Shown here: piece after piece, positions 8,426-17,954 of the stretch
Layout: each line of letters opens with the position of its first letter
Numbering within the stretch: the stretch's first letter is position 1
Source of the DNA: Flavobacterium filum DSM 17961
Lineage (GTDB): Bacteria; Bacteroidota; Bacteroidia; Flavobacteriales; Flavobacteriaceae
DNA: 64,000 bases
Direction of reading: 5' to 3'
Assembly: GCF_000425465.1 (NCBI RefSeq)
Contig: NZ_AUDM01000012.1
Span: 1 to 64,000, forward strand
Program-made: the position numbers and the translations under genes
Notes under the pieces: model-generated
Told to the model about the DNA's origin: nothing
Database searches by the model: none
Seen by the model: only the letters and a program-made list of their open reading frames with translations

Positions 8426-8857
8426 TTATTTGTTCATGTGTTGCATTTCAAATAAGAAGGTATCTAAATCAACATTTAGAATCAAAAGCGAAAGGGCTTT
8501 GTCTACAATGTAATTCACATTCCCGGGAGTAAATCCTAAAGCCAAAGCAAATTTGGTTAAAATTTCTTTTTGTTTTGGTCCTAAAACGTGATCGGCATAT
8601 ACCATACGAGCCAAATCATATAAACGCTCCAAACGGTGAATGTATAAATAAGGAGGGTTAATTGGATATTTCATCGGATTTTCCATGATTTCCTCATACT
8701 CATCTGCTGAAATTTCTAAATTTTTAGCAAGTTTATCAATGAATTCGCGTTCTTCAACCGTGATGTCTCCATCGCTCAAAGCTACACGAACAATCGCTGA
8801 AAAGTGACCTTTATTTCTGTTTTTAAATCCGCTATCAAATAAATCTGAAATTGACAT
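8426..8857 (-). CDS. TerB-like domain protein
   Basis: The 143-residue soluble protein is all-alpha and fits the TerB/DjlA-type acidic helical domain. AIVRVALSDGDITVEEREFI near residues 21-40 is the typical EF-hand-like first metal loop (DGDITVEE). A second helical block follows (YDLARMVYADHVLGPKQKEI). TerB-domain proteins were named from tellurite-resistance operons, but the domain is widespread, and no ter genes are nearby, so no resistance role should be inferred. It is transcribed alone, behind a TAnnTTTG element. Function is unknown; it may sense metal ions or link membrane stress to other partners. Confidence 0.75.
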   Translation of the reverse strand: MSISDLFDSGFKNRNKGHFSAIVRVALSDGDITVEEREFIDKLAKNLEISADEYEEIMENPMKYPINPPYLYIHRLERLYDLARMVYADHVLGPKQKEILTKFALALGFTPGNVNYIVDKALSLLILNVDLDTFLFEMQHMNK

Positions 8858-8879
8858 AAGTTTGTTTTAAATAGTTGTG

Positions 8880-8887
8880 CAAATATA
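8880..8887 (-). promoter_or_regulatory. -7 promoter element of the TerB-like gene
   Basis: CAAATATA on the plus strand reads TATATTTG, an exact consensus match 22 bp before the ATG. Confidence 0.5.
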
Positions 8888-8995
8888 ATTCAATTTCCAA
8901 TTTTTTTTAAGAAATCCGCAAAAATTCTTTCTTAATTTCATTTTTCTTTAACATCAATTTAAATGTTTCTCGCCTTTCATTTTCAAAATAAATCG

Positions 8996-9003
8996 TATGT
9001 TTG
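8996..9003 (+). promoter_or_regulatory. -7 promoter element of the HupE-dcd-protease operon
   Basis: TATGTTTG matches TAnnTTTG and lies 29 bp before the HupE/UreJ ATG. Confidence 0.45.
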
Positions 9004-9032
9004 AATTCCCTAAATTTTAATTTGAAAATGCT

Positions 9033-9626
9033 ATGTCTGAATTTTGGTTATATTTCAATATTGGTCTCAAACATGTACTGGATATTAACGGGTATGACCA
9101 TGTACTTTTTTTGATTGCTTTATCCGTTCCTTATGCTTTTAAAGACTGGAAAAAAGTACTCATTTTAGTTTCGTTGTTTACACTTGGGCACACTTTAGCT
9201 CTCATTCTTTCAGTTTATGAAATAGTGATTATTAAAGCAAGTTTGGTTGAATTTCTTATTCCGGTTACCATCTTAATTACGGCTCTTTTTCATCTTTTTA
9301 CTGCAGGAAAGTCCGGAAAAAAAGAGAGTATCACGTTTGTGGCATTTGTTACTTTGTTTTTTGGAATTATTCACGGGCTAGGGTTTTCCAATTATTTTAA
9401 AGCTATTTTACCCGGTGAAAAAGTGGATAAATTAGTACCACTTTTAGAATTTGCACTCGGAATTGAAGCGGCTCAAATTATTGTAGTCTTAATTGTTTTA
9501 CTTTTGTCGTATATTGTTCAAACGTTTTTCCGATTTTCAAAAAGGGATTGGACGCTGGTAATGTCAGCTTTTGTAATTGGAGTAGTACTTCCAATGATTA
9601 TTGAAAGCGATATTTGGACAAATTAA
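9033..9626 (+). CDS. HupE/UreJ-family membrane protein
   Basis: The 197-residue protein has about six membrane spans and the family signatures GYDHVLFL near residue 20, FTLGHTLAL near 53 and FGIIHGLGFSNYF near 110, all with histidines within or next to spans. Named members (HupE, UreJ) are nickel or cobalt permeases, but this branch is common in Bacteroidetes without hydrogenase or urease, so transport of a divalent metal is only a guess. It is the first gene of an apparent operon: the dCMP deaminase starts 9 bp after its stop and the S41 protease 15 bp after that. Confidence 0.78.
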   Translation: MSEFWLYFNIGLKHVLDINGYDHVLFLIALSVPYAFKDWKKVLILVSLFTLGHTLALILSVYEIVIIKASLVEFLIPVTILITALFHLFTAGKSGKKESITFVAFVTLFFGIIHGLGFSNYFKAILPGEKVDKLVPLLEFALGIEAAQIIVVLIVLLLSYIVQTFFRFSKRDWTLVMSAFVIGVVLPMIIESDIWTN

Positions 9627-9635
9627 TGAACCCTC

Positions 9636-10064
9636 ATGAACAAGAAAAAATTAAATAAATACGACAAAGCCTATCTCCGAATTGCAAAAGAATGGAGCCG
9701 TTTATCGTATTGTAAACGCAAGCAAGTGGGTGCTATTATTGTAAAAGACCGTATGATTATTTCAGACGGTTACAACGGAACACCTTCAGGTTTTGAAAAT
9801 TGTTGTGAAGACGAAAACAATCTAACTAAATGGTATGTGCTTCATGCAGAAGCCAATGCGATTTTAAAAGTAGCGGGTTCCACACAATCTTGTGAAGGAG
9901 CAACGTTATATATTACTTTATCACCATGTAAAGAATGTAGTAAATTGATTCATCAATCCGGTATCAAAAGAGTGGTTTATCACGAAGGTTACAAAGATGA
10001 TAGTGGAATTCAATTTTTAGAAAAAGCGGGTGTTGAAGTAGAATTGATTACTGATTTGGAATAG
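9636..10064 (+). CDS. dCMP deaminase (deoxycytidylate deaminase family)
   Basis: The enzyme deaminates dCMP to dUMP, feeding dTMP synthesis. The 142-residue protein carries the zinc deaminase signature: H70-A-E72 with the catalytic glutamate, and SPCKEC with ligands Cys98 and Cys101. The N-terminal region SRLSYCKRKQVGAIIVKD and the YNGTPSGFENC loop are typical of dCMP deaminases (the ComEB relatives) rather than of cytidine or tRNA deaminases. It sits between a HupE-like gene and a carboxyl-terminal protease, both unrelated in function. Other dNTP enzymes (nrdAB, dgt) lie within 10 kb. Confidence 0.88.
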   Translation: MNKKKLNKYDKAYLRIAKEWSRLSYCKRKQVGAIIVKDRMIISDGYNGTPSGFENCCEDENNLTKWYVLHAEANAILKVAGSTQSCEGATLYITLSPCKECSKLIHQSGIKRVVYHEGYKDDSGIQFLEKAGVEVELITDLE

Positions 10065-10079
10065 TCATTTTATCAAAAA

Positions 10080-11648
10080 TTGAAAATAAAGAAAATATAT
10101 TGGCCAATTGTTTTTTTCTCCATTTTGGGGCTTGGGGTTGTTATTGGGGGAAAATTAAATTATTTCTCTCAAGATATTTCCGGGTCTGTCAATAATCATA
10201 AAAATAAGCTCAATCGGCTTATCAATTTGATTGAACAGAATTATGTTGATCAAATCAATACCGATAGCATAGTTGATTTAACGGTCAATGGTATTTTAGA
10301 AAAATTAGATCCTCACTCGGTTTATATTGCAAAAAACGAAATTGATCAAGTGGCGGAATCCATGCGGGGAGATTTTGTTGGAATTGGAGTCAATTTTTAT
10401 ATGTACAATGATTCAGTAGCCGTCATTAAACCCTTACCGGGAGGGCCTTCTGAAAAAGCAGGAATTAAAGCAGGTGATCGCATTTTATTTGCCGATAATT
10501 ATCAACTATTTGGAAAAAAATTACCCAATGATTCGCTTTTTCCTCGTTTGAAGGGAAAAATTGGGTCAGAAGTGGAATTGACCGTTTATCGCAAAAGCGT
10601 AAATAAAAAATTAAAAGTAAAGCTTAAACGAGGCGTTATTCCCATTAAAAGTGTTGATGTTGCTTTGATGTTGAACGAGCGTATTGGTTACATTAAAATT
10701 AATCGATTTGCGGAGTCAACCTATAAAGAATTTAAAAACGGACTTTTAAAGTTAAAAAAACAAGGTGCTCTAACCATTGTGTTAGATGTACGTGATAATG
10801 GCGGAGGATACTTAGATCAAGCCGTAAAAATTGTGGATGATTTTTTGGTTGAAAACGCTCCGATAGTTTCTACCAAAAACAAAAGAGGAAAAGTAGATAA
10901 AACCCTAGCAACTAAGAACGGACTTTTTGAAAATGGAGAAGTAATCGTTTTGATTAACGAAAATTCGGCATCCGCTTCCGAAATTTTAGCTGGAGCCATT
11001 CAAGACAATGATAGAGGTTTAATTATCGGTCGACGTTCCTTTGGAAAAGGATTAGTACAGCGTGAAATGCCTCTAGGCGATGGTTCTGCTGTTCGATTAA
11101 CAGTGGCACGTTATTATACGCCATCCGGTCGTTCGATTCAAAAACCCTACGTTGAAGGAAATGAAATGTATTTTAATGAGTTTGAAAAACGTTTTTACAG
11201 CGGCGAATTATACGAAAAAGATAGCATCAAAGTAGCTGATAGTCTAAAATTTAAAACCCTAAAAGGCAGAACGGTTTTTGGTGGCGGCGGAATCATTCCG
11301 GATGTTTTTGTACCCTTAAATGGAAAACATGGCGATGAAGCCACCGAAATGCTTATGCAATCTGGAATTGTAAGCTATTTTGTATTTGAGCAACTGGAAA
11401 AAAACAGAAAACAGTTTGAAGGACTTACGCTAGAAACTTTGAAAAAGAAGTTTGCAGAAAATAAATACCTAGATAAATTCACCGCTTATCTTCATCAAAG
11501 TGGCGTTTCAATTGAGTTAAAAAACAATCGCGAAATGGCCAATAATTATTTGTTAGCCGAATTTATTCGTCAACTTTTTGATGAAGAAAAAGCGTTTGAG
11601 TTAAAATTGAAAAATGATTTGATGATTCAGGAGGTATTGAAGAAGTAA
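10080..11648 (+). CDS. S41 carboxyl-terminal processing protease (Ctp/Tsp type)
   Basis: This periplasmic serine protease cuts proteins from their C termini. An N-terminal signal anchor (residues 6-24) is followed by a PDZ domain at about 95-180 (GPSEKAGIKAGDRIL) and the S41 core. The catalytic serine lies in NENSASASEI (293-302), and the lysine is K323 in GRRSFGKGLVQ. The start codon is TTG at 10080. The next in-frame Met is residue 95, inside the fold, so a TTG start is the best explanation. It is the third gene of the HupE operon. The C-terminal extension of about 130 residues is usual for Bacteroidetes members. Confidence 0.9.
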   Translation: MKIKKIYWPIVFFSILGLGVVIGGKLNYFSQDISGSVNNHKNKLNRLINLIEQNYVDQINTDSIVDLTVNGILEKLDPHSVYIAKNEIDQVAESMRGDFVGIGVNFYMYNDSVAVIKPLPGGPSEKAGIKAGDRILFADNYQLFGKKLPNDSLFPRLKGKIGSEVELTVYRKSVNKKLKVKLKRGVIPIKSVDVALMLNERIGYIKINRFAESTYKEFKNGLLKLKKQGALTIVLDVRDNGGGYLDQAVKIVDDFLVENAPIVSTKNKRGKVDKTLATKNGLFENGEVIVLINENSASASEILAGAIQDNDRGLIIGRRSFGKGLVQREMPLGDGSAVRLTVARYYTPSGRSIQKPYVEGNEMYFNEFEKRFYSGELYEKDSIKVADSLKFKTLKGRTVFGGGGIIPDVFVPLNGKHGDEATEMLMQSGIVSYFVFEQLEKNRKQFEGLTLETLKKKFAENKYLDKFTAYLHQSGVSIELKNNREMANNYLLAEFIRQLFDEEKAFELKLKNDLMIQEVLKK

Positions 11649-11675
11649 TTTTTTAGTTTCTGGTTCTGATTTTCA

Positions 11676-11696
11676 GACAACTGACAACCGACAACT
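11676..11696. repeat. Three-copy heptamer repeat (GACAACy)
   Basis: GACAACT, GACAACC and GACAACT in tandem between the convergent protease and FAD-protein genes. Confidence 0.7.
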
Positions 11697-12303
11697 ATTT
11701 CTTTATACTATCATGCACTTGAACGTGCACACCACCATTCCACAATGTTAAAATATCAGTAGCTACAGCTGCACCGCTTCCGGAGGCAATTGAGAGTTGA
11801 CTTCGCCATCCGGCTAAAACGCCACAAACGTAAATACCGTCTTTCACCAAATGGTCGTGATTCTTTAATTGAATGCGGTTTTTCTCCGGATTGGCTTTTT
11901 GGTGAGGCATCACAAATTCTTCTAAACCTTCAATCGTAAAAGGATTTCCGGCTCCAATGCCAATCACAACTAATTTTGTGTAATAAACATTTTTGTTGGT
12001 TGTAACCGAAAATTTCCCGTTTTTACCTTCAATTTTCAGCACTTTTTCGTTTGGAATTTGTTGAATATGTGGATAAACCGAAGTTAAATGAGCTAAACTT
12101 TCAGTTAATAACTCACTACCCAATTTTCCGGCTTCAATACCATATGCATTATTAAACAAAGCATCTTGAAGTGAAGAAGCTTTTTGGTGAGAAAGTAGTG
12201 CGATTTTTTTATCAGATGCAAATGGTTTAGAATGAGCAGAGCCAAGAATAAGAGCACAAGAAACGCCCGAAACACCACCGCCAATAATGAGGACATCCAA
12301 CAT
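11695..12303 (-). CDS. Small FAD-dependent oxidoreductase, thioredoxin-reductase-like
   Basis: The N terminus LDVLIIGGGVSGVSCALIL is an FAD-binding Rossmann fingerprint, and the C terminus KDGIYVCGVLAGWRSQLSIA plus GSGAAVATDIL is the second flavin-contacting block of the thioredoxin-reductase family. At 202 residues it is about 100 shorter than thioredoxin reductase: the NAD(P) domain and the CxxC redox pair are missing. It may therefore use another electron donor or have another activity. No frameshift is visible, so the short form looks native. It lies 2 bp downstream of the small membrane gene, on the same strand, as an operon. Confidence 0.72.
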   Translation of the reverse strand: MLDVLIIGGGVSGVSCALILGSAHSKPFASDKKIALLSHQKASSLQDALFNNAYGIEAGKLGSELLTESLAHLTSVYPHIQQIPNEKVLKIEGKNGKFSVTTNKNVYYTKLVVIGIGAGNPFTIEGLEEFVMPHQKANPEKNRIQLKNHDHLVKDGIYVCGVLAGWRSQLSIASGSGAAVATDILTLWNGGVHVQVHDSIKK

Positions 12304-12305
12304 CT

Positions 12306-12506
12306 TTATTGATCTTTCAATTTGTCTTCGATGGATTTTGACATTCGAAATATCAATAAAATCAAAATGGCACAGAAGGCAGCCACAATTCCAATCAAAG
12401 CAATCATACTGTCATGCCCAAAAAGGTTAGAAAAGTCCAACTGTGTTACGTTGAAAATCACCAATCCAATAGCTAAAGCAATAACAATGTAAGTAAAAAT
12501 TTTCAT
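12306..12506 (-). CDS. Small two-span membrane protein, 66 aa
   Basis: The preferred start is the ATG at 12506 (MKIFTYIVIALAIGLVIFNV); an upstream ATG at 12527 adds only seven residues. Two hydrophobic spans lie at about residues 3-20 and 35-54, and the C terminus is charged (RMSKSIEDKLKDQ). It is not a family I can name. It is 2 bp upstream of the FAD protein gene and so probably cotranscribed with it. Confidence 0.7.
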   Translation of the reverse strand: MKIFTYIVIALAIGLVIFNVTQLDFSNLFGHDSMIALIGIVAAFCAILILLIFRMSKSIEDKLKDQ

Positions 12507-12544
12507 GCTAATAAAATAATGGTACAAAGGTATGTTTTATCGGC

Positions 12545-13120
12545 TTAAGCAAAAAGACCTTTAACATTAGCTGCAAATAATTTAACAGCAATAGCCAATA
12601 ATACGACCCCAAATACTTTTCGAATTACACTTAATCCGTTTTTGGTTAAGAATCGTTCAATTTTGGCAGAAGATTTTAATACACCATACACTAAAATAAT
12701 GTTCAATATTATTGCAATGATAATATTAATCGTTTGAAATTCAGCTCTAATGGAAAGAATTGTAGTCATTGTTCCGGCACCGGCAATCAGCGGAAAGGCA
12801 ATCGGGACAATAGAAGCAGACCCGTGATTTTCATCACGATATAAACGAATGCCTAAAATCATTTCCAAAGCTAAAAAGAAAAGTACAAATGAACCTGCAA
12901 CGGCAAATGAATTTATATCAATTCCAATTAAACTTAAAATGGTTTCTCCCACAAATAAAAAAGCAATCATGATGCAAGCCGCAACAATAGACGCTTTTTC
13001 AGATTGAATATGACCCACTTTTTGCCTTAAGTCGATAATGATTGGAATACTTCCTACTATATCAATTACTGCAAAAAGCACCATGGTAGCGGTAAAAATT
13101 TCTCTCAAATCAATTTCCAT
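12545..13120 (-). CDS. MarC-family integral membrane protein
   Basis: The protein has about six spans with the MarC-family features: VIDIVGSIPIIIDL near the N terminus, AGSFVLFFLALEMILG, and FPLIAGAGTMTTILSI, the latter pair forming two related halves. MarC proteins were once linked to multiple antibiotic resistance, but that link has not held and their substrate is unknown. The ATG at 13120 (MEIDLREIF) is preferred because the first membrane span follows directly; the ATG at 13156 adds 12 polar residues. It may be cotranscribed with the two genes downstream, the nearest 38 bp away. Confidence 0.82.
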   Translation of the reverse strand: MEIDLREIFTATMVLFAVIDIVGSIPIIIDLRQKVGHIQSEKASIVAACIMIAFLFVGETILSLIGIDINSFAVAGSFVLFFLALEMILGIRLYRDENHGSASIVPIAFPLIAGAGTMTTILSIRAEFQTINIIIAIILNIILVYGVLKSSAKIERFLTKNGLSVIRKVFGVVLLAIAVKLFAANVKGLFA

Positions 13121-13186
13121 ATCGTTCAAATTTTTGGCAAAATTAATGCTTTTCAAATGGCTTTGCCCTAAAATACCGTTAATAAT

Positions 13187-13220
13187 TTGCGGTATTTAAT
13201 GATAAACCTTAGTACCTTTG
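13187..13220 (+). promoter_or_regulatory. Promoter of the DUF3109 gene (TTG-N23-TACCTTTG)
   Basis: TTG at 13187-13189 and TACCTTTG at 13213-13220 are 23 bp apart, within the 17-23 bp range of the Bacteroidetes consensus. The ATG follows 19 bp later. Confidence 0.6.
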
Positions 13221-13239
13221 TGCCTTTACATCTTTAAAT

Positions 13240-13812
13240 ATGTTTCAATTAGGTAAAACCATCGTTTCGGAAGAAATTCTGGAAAAAGAATTTGTTTGTA
13301 ACCTTACAGCCTGCCATGGAGCATGTTGTGTGGATGGTGATGCCGGAGCTCCTTTAACCAAAGAAGAAGCTCAAATTTTAGAAGAAATATTTCCGAAAGT
13401 TAAACCTTTTTTACGCAAAGAGGGAATTGAAGCCATTGAAGCTCAAGGTACCTGGATTACCGGATGGGATGGCGAATTAGAAACCCCTTTAATCGATGGG
13501 AAAGATTGTGCTTACGTAATTTTTGACGGCAAAACCGCGTTGTGTGGTATTGAACAAGCGTATAATCAAGGCATTGTTTCTTGGAAAAAACCGGTTTCTT
13601 GTCATTTGTATCCTATTCGCGTAAAAGACTTTTCAGATTTTGCTGCAGTCAATTATCACCGTTGGGATATTTGCAGTCCGGCTTGTTCATTAGGCAAAGA
13701 ATTGGAAGTGCCGGTGTATAAATTTGTCAAAGAAGCGTTGATTCGAAAATTTGGTGAAGAGTGGTATAAAGAACTTGAAAAAGTAGGAGAAGAATACCAT
13801 AAAAAAGATTGA
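13240..13812 (+). CDS. DUF3109 cysteine-rich protein
   Basis: The 190-residue cytosolic protein has nine conserved-looking cysteines: C20, C25, C29 and C30 in CNLTACHGACC, then C89, C101, C120, C144 and C148 (CSPACS). The arrangement is that of DUF3109 and resembles the YkgJ-type CxxxCxxCC clusters thought to bind zinc or iron. Function is not established; metal or iron-sulfur binding is inference from the cysteines. It stands alone behind its own promoter, divergent from marC and 259 bp before nrdB. Confidence 0.82.
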   Translation: MFQLGKTIVSEEILEKEFVCNLTACHGACCVDGDAGAPLTKEEAQILEEIFPKVKPFLRKEGIEAIEAQGTWITGWDGELETPLIDGKDCAYVIFDGKTALCGIEQAYNQGIVSWKKPVSCHLYPIRVKDFSDFAAVNYHRWDICSPACSLGKELEVPVYKFVKEALIRKFGEEWYKELEKVGEEYHKKD

Positions 13813-14071
13813 TATTTTTACTTACTTTCCTGCTTAATTATTTCTTAAAATAATTTCGTTTTCCGTTGTAACAGCTAGTAAATAGGTTTTTAAGTAGCTG
13901 ATATGTAGTTTTTTACATTTTTATTTTTCAAGTAAGAAATTCCTCATTGGTTGTTAAAAACTAAGCCCGATTGTGAATAAGTTTGACTTTCATTTACCAT
14001 TTTGAATTGCAATCTTTGTAACTCGCAAAACGCAAAAATTTTAACCCTCAATAAAACCAAAATCGAAAAAG

Positions 14072-15049
14072 ATGGCAGCAGTAGAACCAATTTTGCAAGA
14101 AAATAAAGACAGATTTGTGATTTTTCCCATTAAACACCACGATATATGGGAATGGTACAAAAAAATGGAAGCCAGTTTCTGGACTGCGGAAGAAATTGAT
14201 TTACATCAAGATTTAACCGATTGGAATACCAAATTGAATGATGATGAAAAGTATTTTATAAAGCACATTTTAGCTTTTTTCGCTGCATCAGATGGTATTG
14301 TAAATGAAAATCTAGCTGAAAATTTTGTAAATGAAGTACAATATCCGGAGGCAAAATTTTTCTATGGTTTTCAAATTATGATGGAAAACATTCATAGTGA
14401 AACTTATTCATTATTGATTGATACGTATGTAAAAGACGAAAAAGAAAAAAACATTTTGTTTCACGCTATTGAGGTATTTCCGGCTATTCAAAAGAAAGCG
14501 AACTGGGCTTTGCGATGGATAAAATCAGATTCGTTTGCAGAAAGATTAATTGCTTTTGCAGCAGTAGAAGGAATTTTCTTTTCAGGTGCGTTTTGTTCGA
14601 TTTTCTGGTTGAAAAAGAGAGGTTTAATGCCGGGATTGACCTTTTCAAACGAATTGATTTCGCGAGACGAAGGAGTGCATTGTGATTTTGCAGTGCATTT
14701 ACATAATCACCATTTGGTTAATAAAGTTTCAAAAACGAGAATTACCGAAATTATTACGGATGCTTTAAACATTGAAAGAGAGTTCATTACCGAATCACTT
14801 CCTGCAAGTTTGATTGGTATGAATTCCACCCTGATGACCCAATATCTTGAATTTGTTGCCGACCGTTTATTAGTTGAATTAGGATGTGAAAGAGTATATA
14901 ATTCTTCCAATCCGTTTGACTTTATGGATATGATTTCACTACAAGGAAAAACCAATTTCTTTGAAAAAAGAGTAGCAGAATACCAAAAAGCCGGGGTAAT
15001 GAACAATGATTCAGAAGCTCAAAAAATTAGTTTTGATGCTGATTTTTAA
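14072..15049 (+). CDS. nrdB: Ribonucleoside-diphosphate reductase, small (radical) subunit
   Basis: NrdB holds the di-iron centre and tyrosyl radical used by NrdA to reduce ribonucleotides. Metal ligands and radical site are readable: FWTAEEIDL with D43, then ENIHSETY with E105, H108 and the radical Tyr112, then [10 protein letters not shown] and the last set in [13 protein letters not shown]. The sequence [13 protein letters not shown] and this spacing are of the type shared with eukaryotic class Ia enzymes. The C-terminal tail ISFDADF is the peptide that docks on NrdA. The gene is followed after 140 bp by nrdA, with an inverted repeat in between. Confidence 0.96.
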   Translation: MAAVEPILQENKDRFVIFPIKHHDIWEWYKKMEASFWTAEEIDLHQDLTDWNTKLNDDEKYFIKHILAFFAASDGIVNENLAENFVNEVQYPEAKFFYGFQIMMENIHSETYSLLIDTYVKDEKEKNILFHAIEVFPAIQKKANWALRWIKSDSFAERLIAFAAVEGIFFSGAFCSIFWLKKRGLMPGLTFSNELISRDEGVHCDFAVHLHNHHLVNKVSKTRITEIITDALNIEREFITESLPASLIGMNSTLMTQYLEFVADRLLVELGCERVYNSSNPFDFMDMISLQGKTNFFEKRVAEYQKAGVMNNDSEAQKISFDADF

Positions 15050-15060
15050 TCAATAACCCT

Positions 15061-15092
15061 AACCCTTCGGGGGTTTCAACCCTCGAAGGGTT
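15061..15092. repeat. Inverted repeat between nrdB and nrdA
   Basis: Arms AACCCTTCG (15061-15069) and CGAAGGGTT (15084-15092) are a perfect 9-bp inverted repeat. More copies of AACCCT and AAGGGTTCAAA flank it. No T-run follows, so it is not a standard terminator; it could be an mRNA-processing hairpin or a repeat-element remnant. Confidence 0.7.
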
Positions 15093-15189
15093 CAAAGGGT
15101 TCAAAATACCGGGAGTAGTTTCCCAAAAACCAAATTACAAATAACCAAAACAGCAAAAGGGATTTTCTGTTTTACAAAAACGTAAGCGT

Positions 15190-17622
15190 ATGTATGTAGT
15201 AAAAAGAGACGGGCACAAAGAACCGGTAATGTTTGACAAAATCACCGACAGAATTAAAAAACTCTGCTACGGATTGAATGATTTAGTAGATGCCGTAAAG
15301 GTAGCCATGCGAGTAATTGAAGGTTTATATGACGGTGTAACAACTTCTGAATTGGATAACTTGGCCGCAGAAACCGCTGCTTCCATGACGGTAACGCATC
15401 CCGATTATGCCCAGTTGGCCGCTCGTATTGCGGTATCGAATCTACATAAAAATACCAAAAAATCATTTTCTGAAACTATGACCGATATGTATTTGTATGT
15501 GAATCCACGTACAGGTCAAAAAGCTCCTTTGATTTCAGATGAGGTATATGAAGTAATCAAAAACAATGCAGAAGTATTGGACTCTATGATTATTTACAAC
15601 CGTGATTTTAATTATGACTATTTTGGTTTTAAAACACTAGAACGTTCGTATTTATTAAAAATAAACGGAAAAATTGTAGAGCGTCCGCAACACATGTTAA
15701 TGCGTGTTTCGGTGGGAATTCATTTAAATGACATTGAAGCCGTGAAAGAAACGTATGAATTAATGTCGAAAAAATTCTTCACGCACGCAACACCCACTTT
15801 ATTCAATGCCGGAACACCAAAACCGCAAATGTCATCATGTTTCTTGTTGACTATGAAAGATGATAGCATCGACGGTATTTATGATACGTTAAAACAAACC
15901 GCAAAAATATCGCAATCTGCAGGTGGTATCGGACTTTCAATTCACAATGTGCGTGCAACAGGTTCATATATTCGTGGCACAAACGGAACATCGAACGGAA
16001 TTGTTCCGATGTTACGTGTATTCAACGATACCGCTCGTTATGTTGACCAAGGTGGTGGAAAAAGAAAAGGAAGTTTTGCCATTTATTTAGAAACATGGCA
16101 TGCCGATATTTTTGAATTTTTAGATTTAAAAAAGAATACCGGAAAAGAAGAAATGCGTGCCAGAGATTTATTCTTTGCGATGTGGACTTCTGATTTATTC
16201 ATGAAGCGAGTACAAGAAGATTCTACTTGGACGTTGATGTGTCCAAATGAATGTCCGAAATTATGTGATGTTTATGGCGACGAATTCGAAGCATTATATA
16301 CTTCGTATGAAGCAGCCGGAAAAGGTAGAAAAACCATTAAAGCACGTGAATTATGGGAGAAAATTCTGGAATCTCAGATTGAAACCGGAACGCCATACAT
16401 GCTGTACAAAGATGCCGCAAACCGTAAATCAAATCAGAAAAACTTAGGAACGATTCGTTCTTCTAACTTGTGTACGGAAATTTTAGAATATACATCACCG
16501 GATGAAATTGCGGTGTGTAATTTGGCGTCTATTTCGCTACCAATGTTTGTTGAAAACGGAAAATTTGATCATCAAAATCTATATAATGTTACCAAACGTG
16601 TAACACGCAACTTGAACCGCGTAATTGACAGAAATTATTATCCGGTTCCAGAAGCAGAAAATTCGAATATGCGTCACAGACCAATTGGTTTGGGAGTACA
16701 AGGGTTGGCCGATGCTTTCATTTTGATGCGTTTGCCTTTTACGAGTGACGAGGCTAAACAAATGAACCAAGAGATTTTTGAAACCTTGTATTTTGCAGCT
16801 GTTACCGCTTCAATGGAAATGGCAAAAGAAGAAGGGCCGTATTCAACCTTCAAAGGTTCGCCAATTTCACAAGGTGAATTCCAATACAATTTGTGGGGAT
16901 TAAAAGATAGCGATTTATCCGGAAGATGGGATTGGGAAAGTTTACGTAAAGAAGTAGTAGAACACGGTGTGAGAAACTCATTGCTTGTGGCTCCAATGCC
17001 AACGGCTTCAACATCTCAAATTTTAGGAAACAACGAAGCGTTTGAACCTTATACGTCTAACATTTATACAAGAAGAGTACTTTCAGGAGAATTTATTGTA
17101 GTAAACAAACATTTATTGGAAGATTTGGTGCAATTAGGGCTTTGGAATGAATCTTTGAAACAAGAAATTATGCGTCATAATGGTTCGGTTCAAAATATTG
17201 AAGTGATTCCACAAGACATTAAGGACTTATACAAAACGGTTTGGGAAATGAGTATGAAAGACATTATCGATATGTCTCGTCAACGGGGTTATTTTATTGA
17301 CCAATCACAATCGTTGAACTTGTTTATGGAAGGGGCAACCTATGCTAAATTAACGTCAATGCATTTCTATGCTTGGCAATCCGGTTTAAAAACAGGAATG
17401 TATTATTTAAGAACCAAAGCTGCGGTGGATGCCATCAAGTTTACCTTAAATAATGATAAAAAAGCAGAGCCGGTTCAAATCATTGAGCAACCTTCGCCAC
17501 AAAAATTAGAGACCATTGCAGTAGTAAACGAACCCGTTGAAATGTCGCAAGAAGAATACAGAGCCATGATTGAAAGAGCTCGAAATTCAGGACCTGAAGA
17601 TTGTGAAATGTGTGGGTCGTAA
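15190..17622 (+). CDS. nrdA: Ribonucleoside-diphosphate reductase, large (catalytic) subunit
   Basis: NrdA reduces ribonucleoside diphosphates to deoxy forms with NrdB. An ATP-cone (residues 1-90, [18 protein letters not shown]) gives overall activity control. The catalytic set is present: SSCFLL near 217, the N-x-C-x-E triad in SNLCTEILE near 437, and the second redox cysteine in [27 protein letters not shown] is the conserved phosphate-binding block. The C-terminal shuttle cysteines are C805 and C808 (CEMCGS). The length of 810 is normal for a class Ia enzyme with one ATP-cone. A strong terminator follows. Confidence 0.96.
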   Translation: MYVVKRDGHKEPVMFDKITDRIKKLCYGLNDLVDAVKVAMRVIEGLYDGVTTSELDNLAAETAASMTVTHPDYAQLAARIAVSNLHKNTKKSFSETMTDMYLYVNPRTGQKAPLISDEVYEVIKNNAEVLDSMIIYNRDFNYDYFGFKTLERSYLLKINGKIVERPQHMLMRVSVGIHLNDIEAVKETYELMSKKFFTHATPTLFNAGTPKPQMSSCFLLTMKDDSIDGIYDTLKQTAKISQSAGGIGLSIHNVRATGSYIRGTNGTSNGIVPMLRVFNDTARYVDQGGGKRKGSFAIYLETWHADIFEFLDLKKNTGKEEMRARDLFFAMWTSDLFMKRVQEDSTWTLMCPNECPKLCDVYGDEFEALYTSYEAAGKGRKTIKARELWEKILESQIETGTPYMLYKDAANRKSNQKNLGTIRSSNLCTEILEYTSPDEIAVCNLASISLPMFVENGKFDHQNLYNVTKRVTRNLNRVIDRNYYPVPEAENSNMRHRPIGLGVQGLADAFILMRLPFTSDEAKQMNQEIFETLYFAAVTASMEMAKEEGPYSTFKGSPISQGEFQYNLWGLKDSDLSGRWDWESLRKEVVEHGVRNSLLVAPMPTASTSQILGNNEAFEPYTSNIYTRRVLSGEFIVVNKHLLEDLVQLGLWNESLKQEIMRHNGSVQNIEVIPQDIKDLYKTVWEMSMKDIIDMSRQRGYFIDQSQSLNLFMEGATYAKLTSMHFYAWQSGLKTGMYYLRTKAAVDAIKFTLNNDKKAEPVQIIEQPSPQKLETIAVVNEPVEMSQEEYRAMIERARNSGPEDCEMCGS

Positions 17623-17643
17623 TAAAGCAAATTAAATTCAAAG

Positions 17644-17669
17644 ACAGCTATCAATTGATGGCTGTTTTT
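17644..17669 (+). terminator. Terminator of nrdA
   Basis: A near-perfect 22-bp palindrome (ACAGCTATCAA/TTGATGGCTGT, one G-U pair) followed by TTTTT. Confidence 0.8.
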
Positions 17670-17721
17670 ATTTTAGATAATTAGATTCCAATTCGTACAT
17701 TTGGAAAACAAATTTAAAATC

Positions 17722-17946
17722 ATGTCAAAAGAAAAAAAGGGAATCTACACCGGAGTAATTGAAAAAGATGATAAAGGGAATTATTTCTGTGGCGAATATT
17801 TGTTGGATTATAAATATACCGAAGCTAATTTTAAGCTTGGCGATGTAGTCAACATCAAATCGGTTATCGAAAACCCAAGCGATATCAGTTACAATCAATA
17901 TCCTAAAAAATCAAAAAATTTCTTTTTGGCAAACGATAAAAAATAG
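17722..17946 (+). CDS. Conserved-looking hypothetical protein, 74 aa
   Basis: ATG at 17722 starts a 74-residue soluble protein rich in Lys, Tyr and Asn (MSKEKKGIYTGVIEKDDKGN). A TTG 21 bp upstream is in frame but would add residues typical of leader sequence, so the ATG is preferred. No motif is recognised. Its stop lies 8 bp before the RDD gene on the same strand, so the two and dgt probably form one unit. Confidence 0.55.
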   Translation: MSKEKKGIYTGVIEKDDKGNYFCGEYLLDYKYTEANFKLGDVVNIKSVIENPSDISYNQYPKKSKNFFLANDKK

Positions 17947-17954
17947 TATAATTC

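Noticed and set aside
8426..8857. Tellurite-resistance gene
   Set aside because: Only the TerB domain is present; no other ter genes occur here, so resistance is not supported.
12545..13120. Multidrug-resistance function for MarC
   Set aside because: The historical link of MarC to antibiotic resistance is not supported; it is kept as a membrane protein of unknown substrate.
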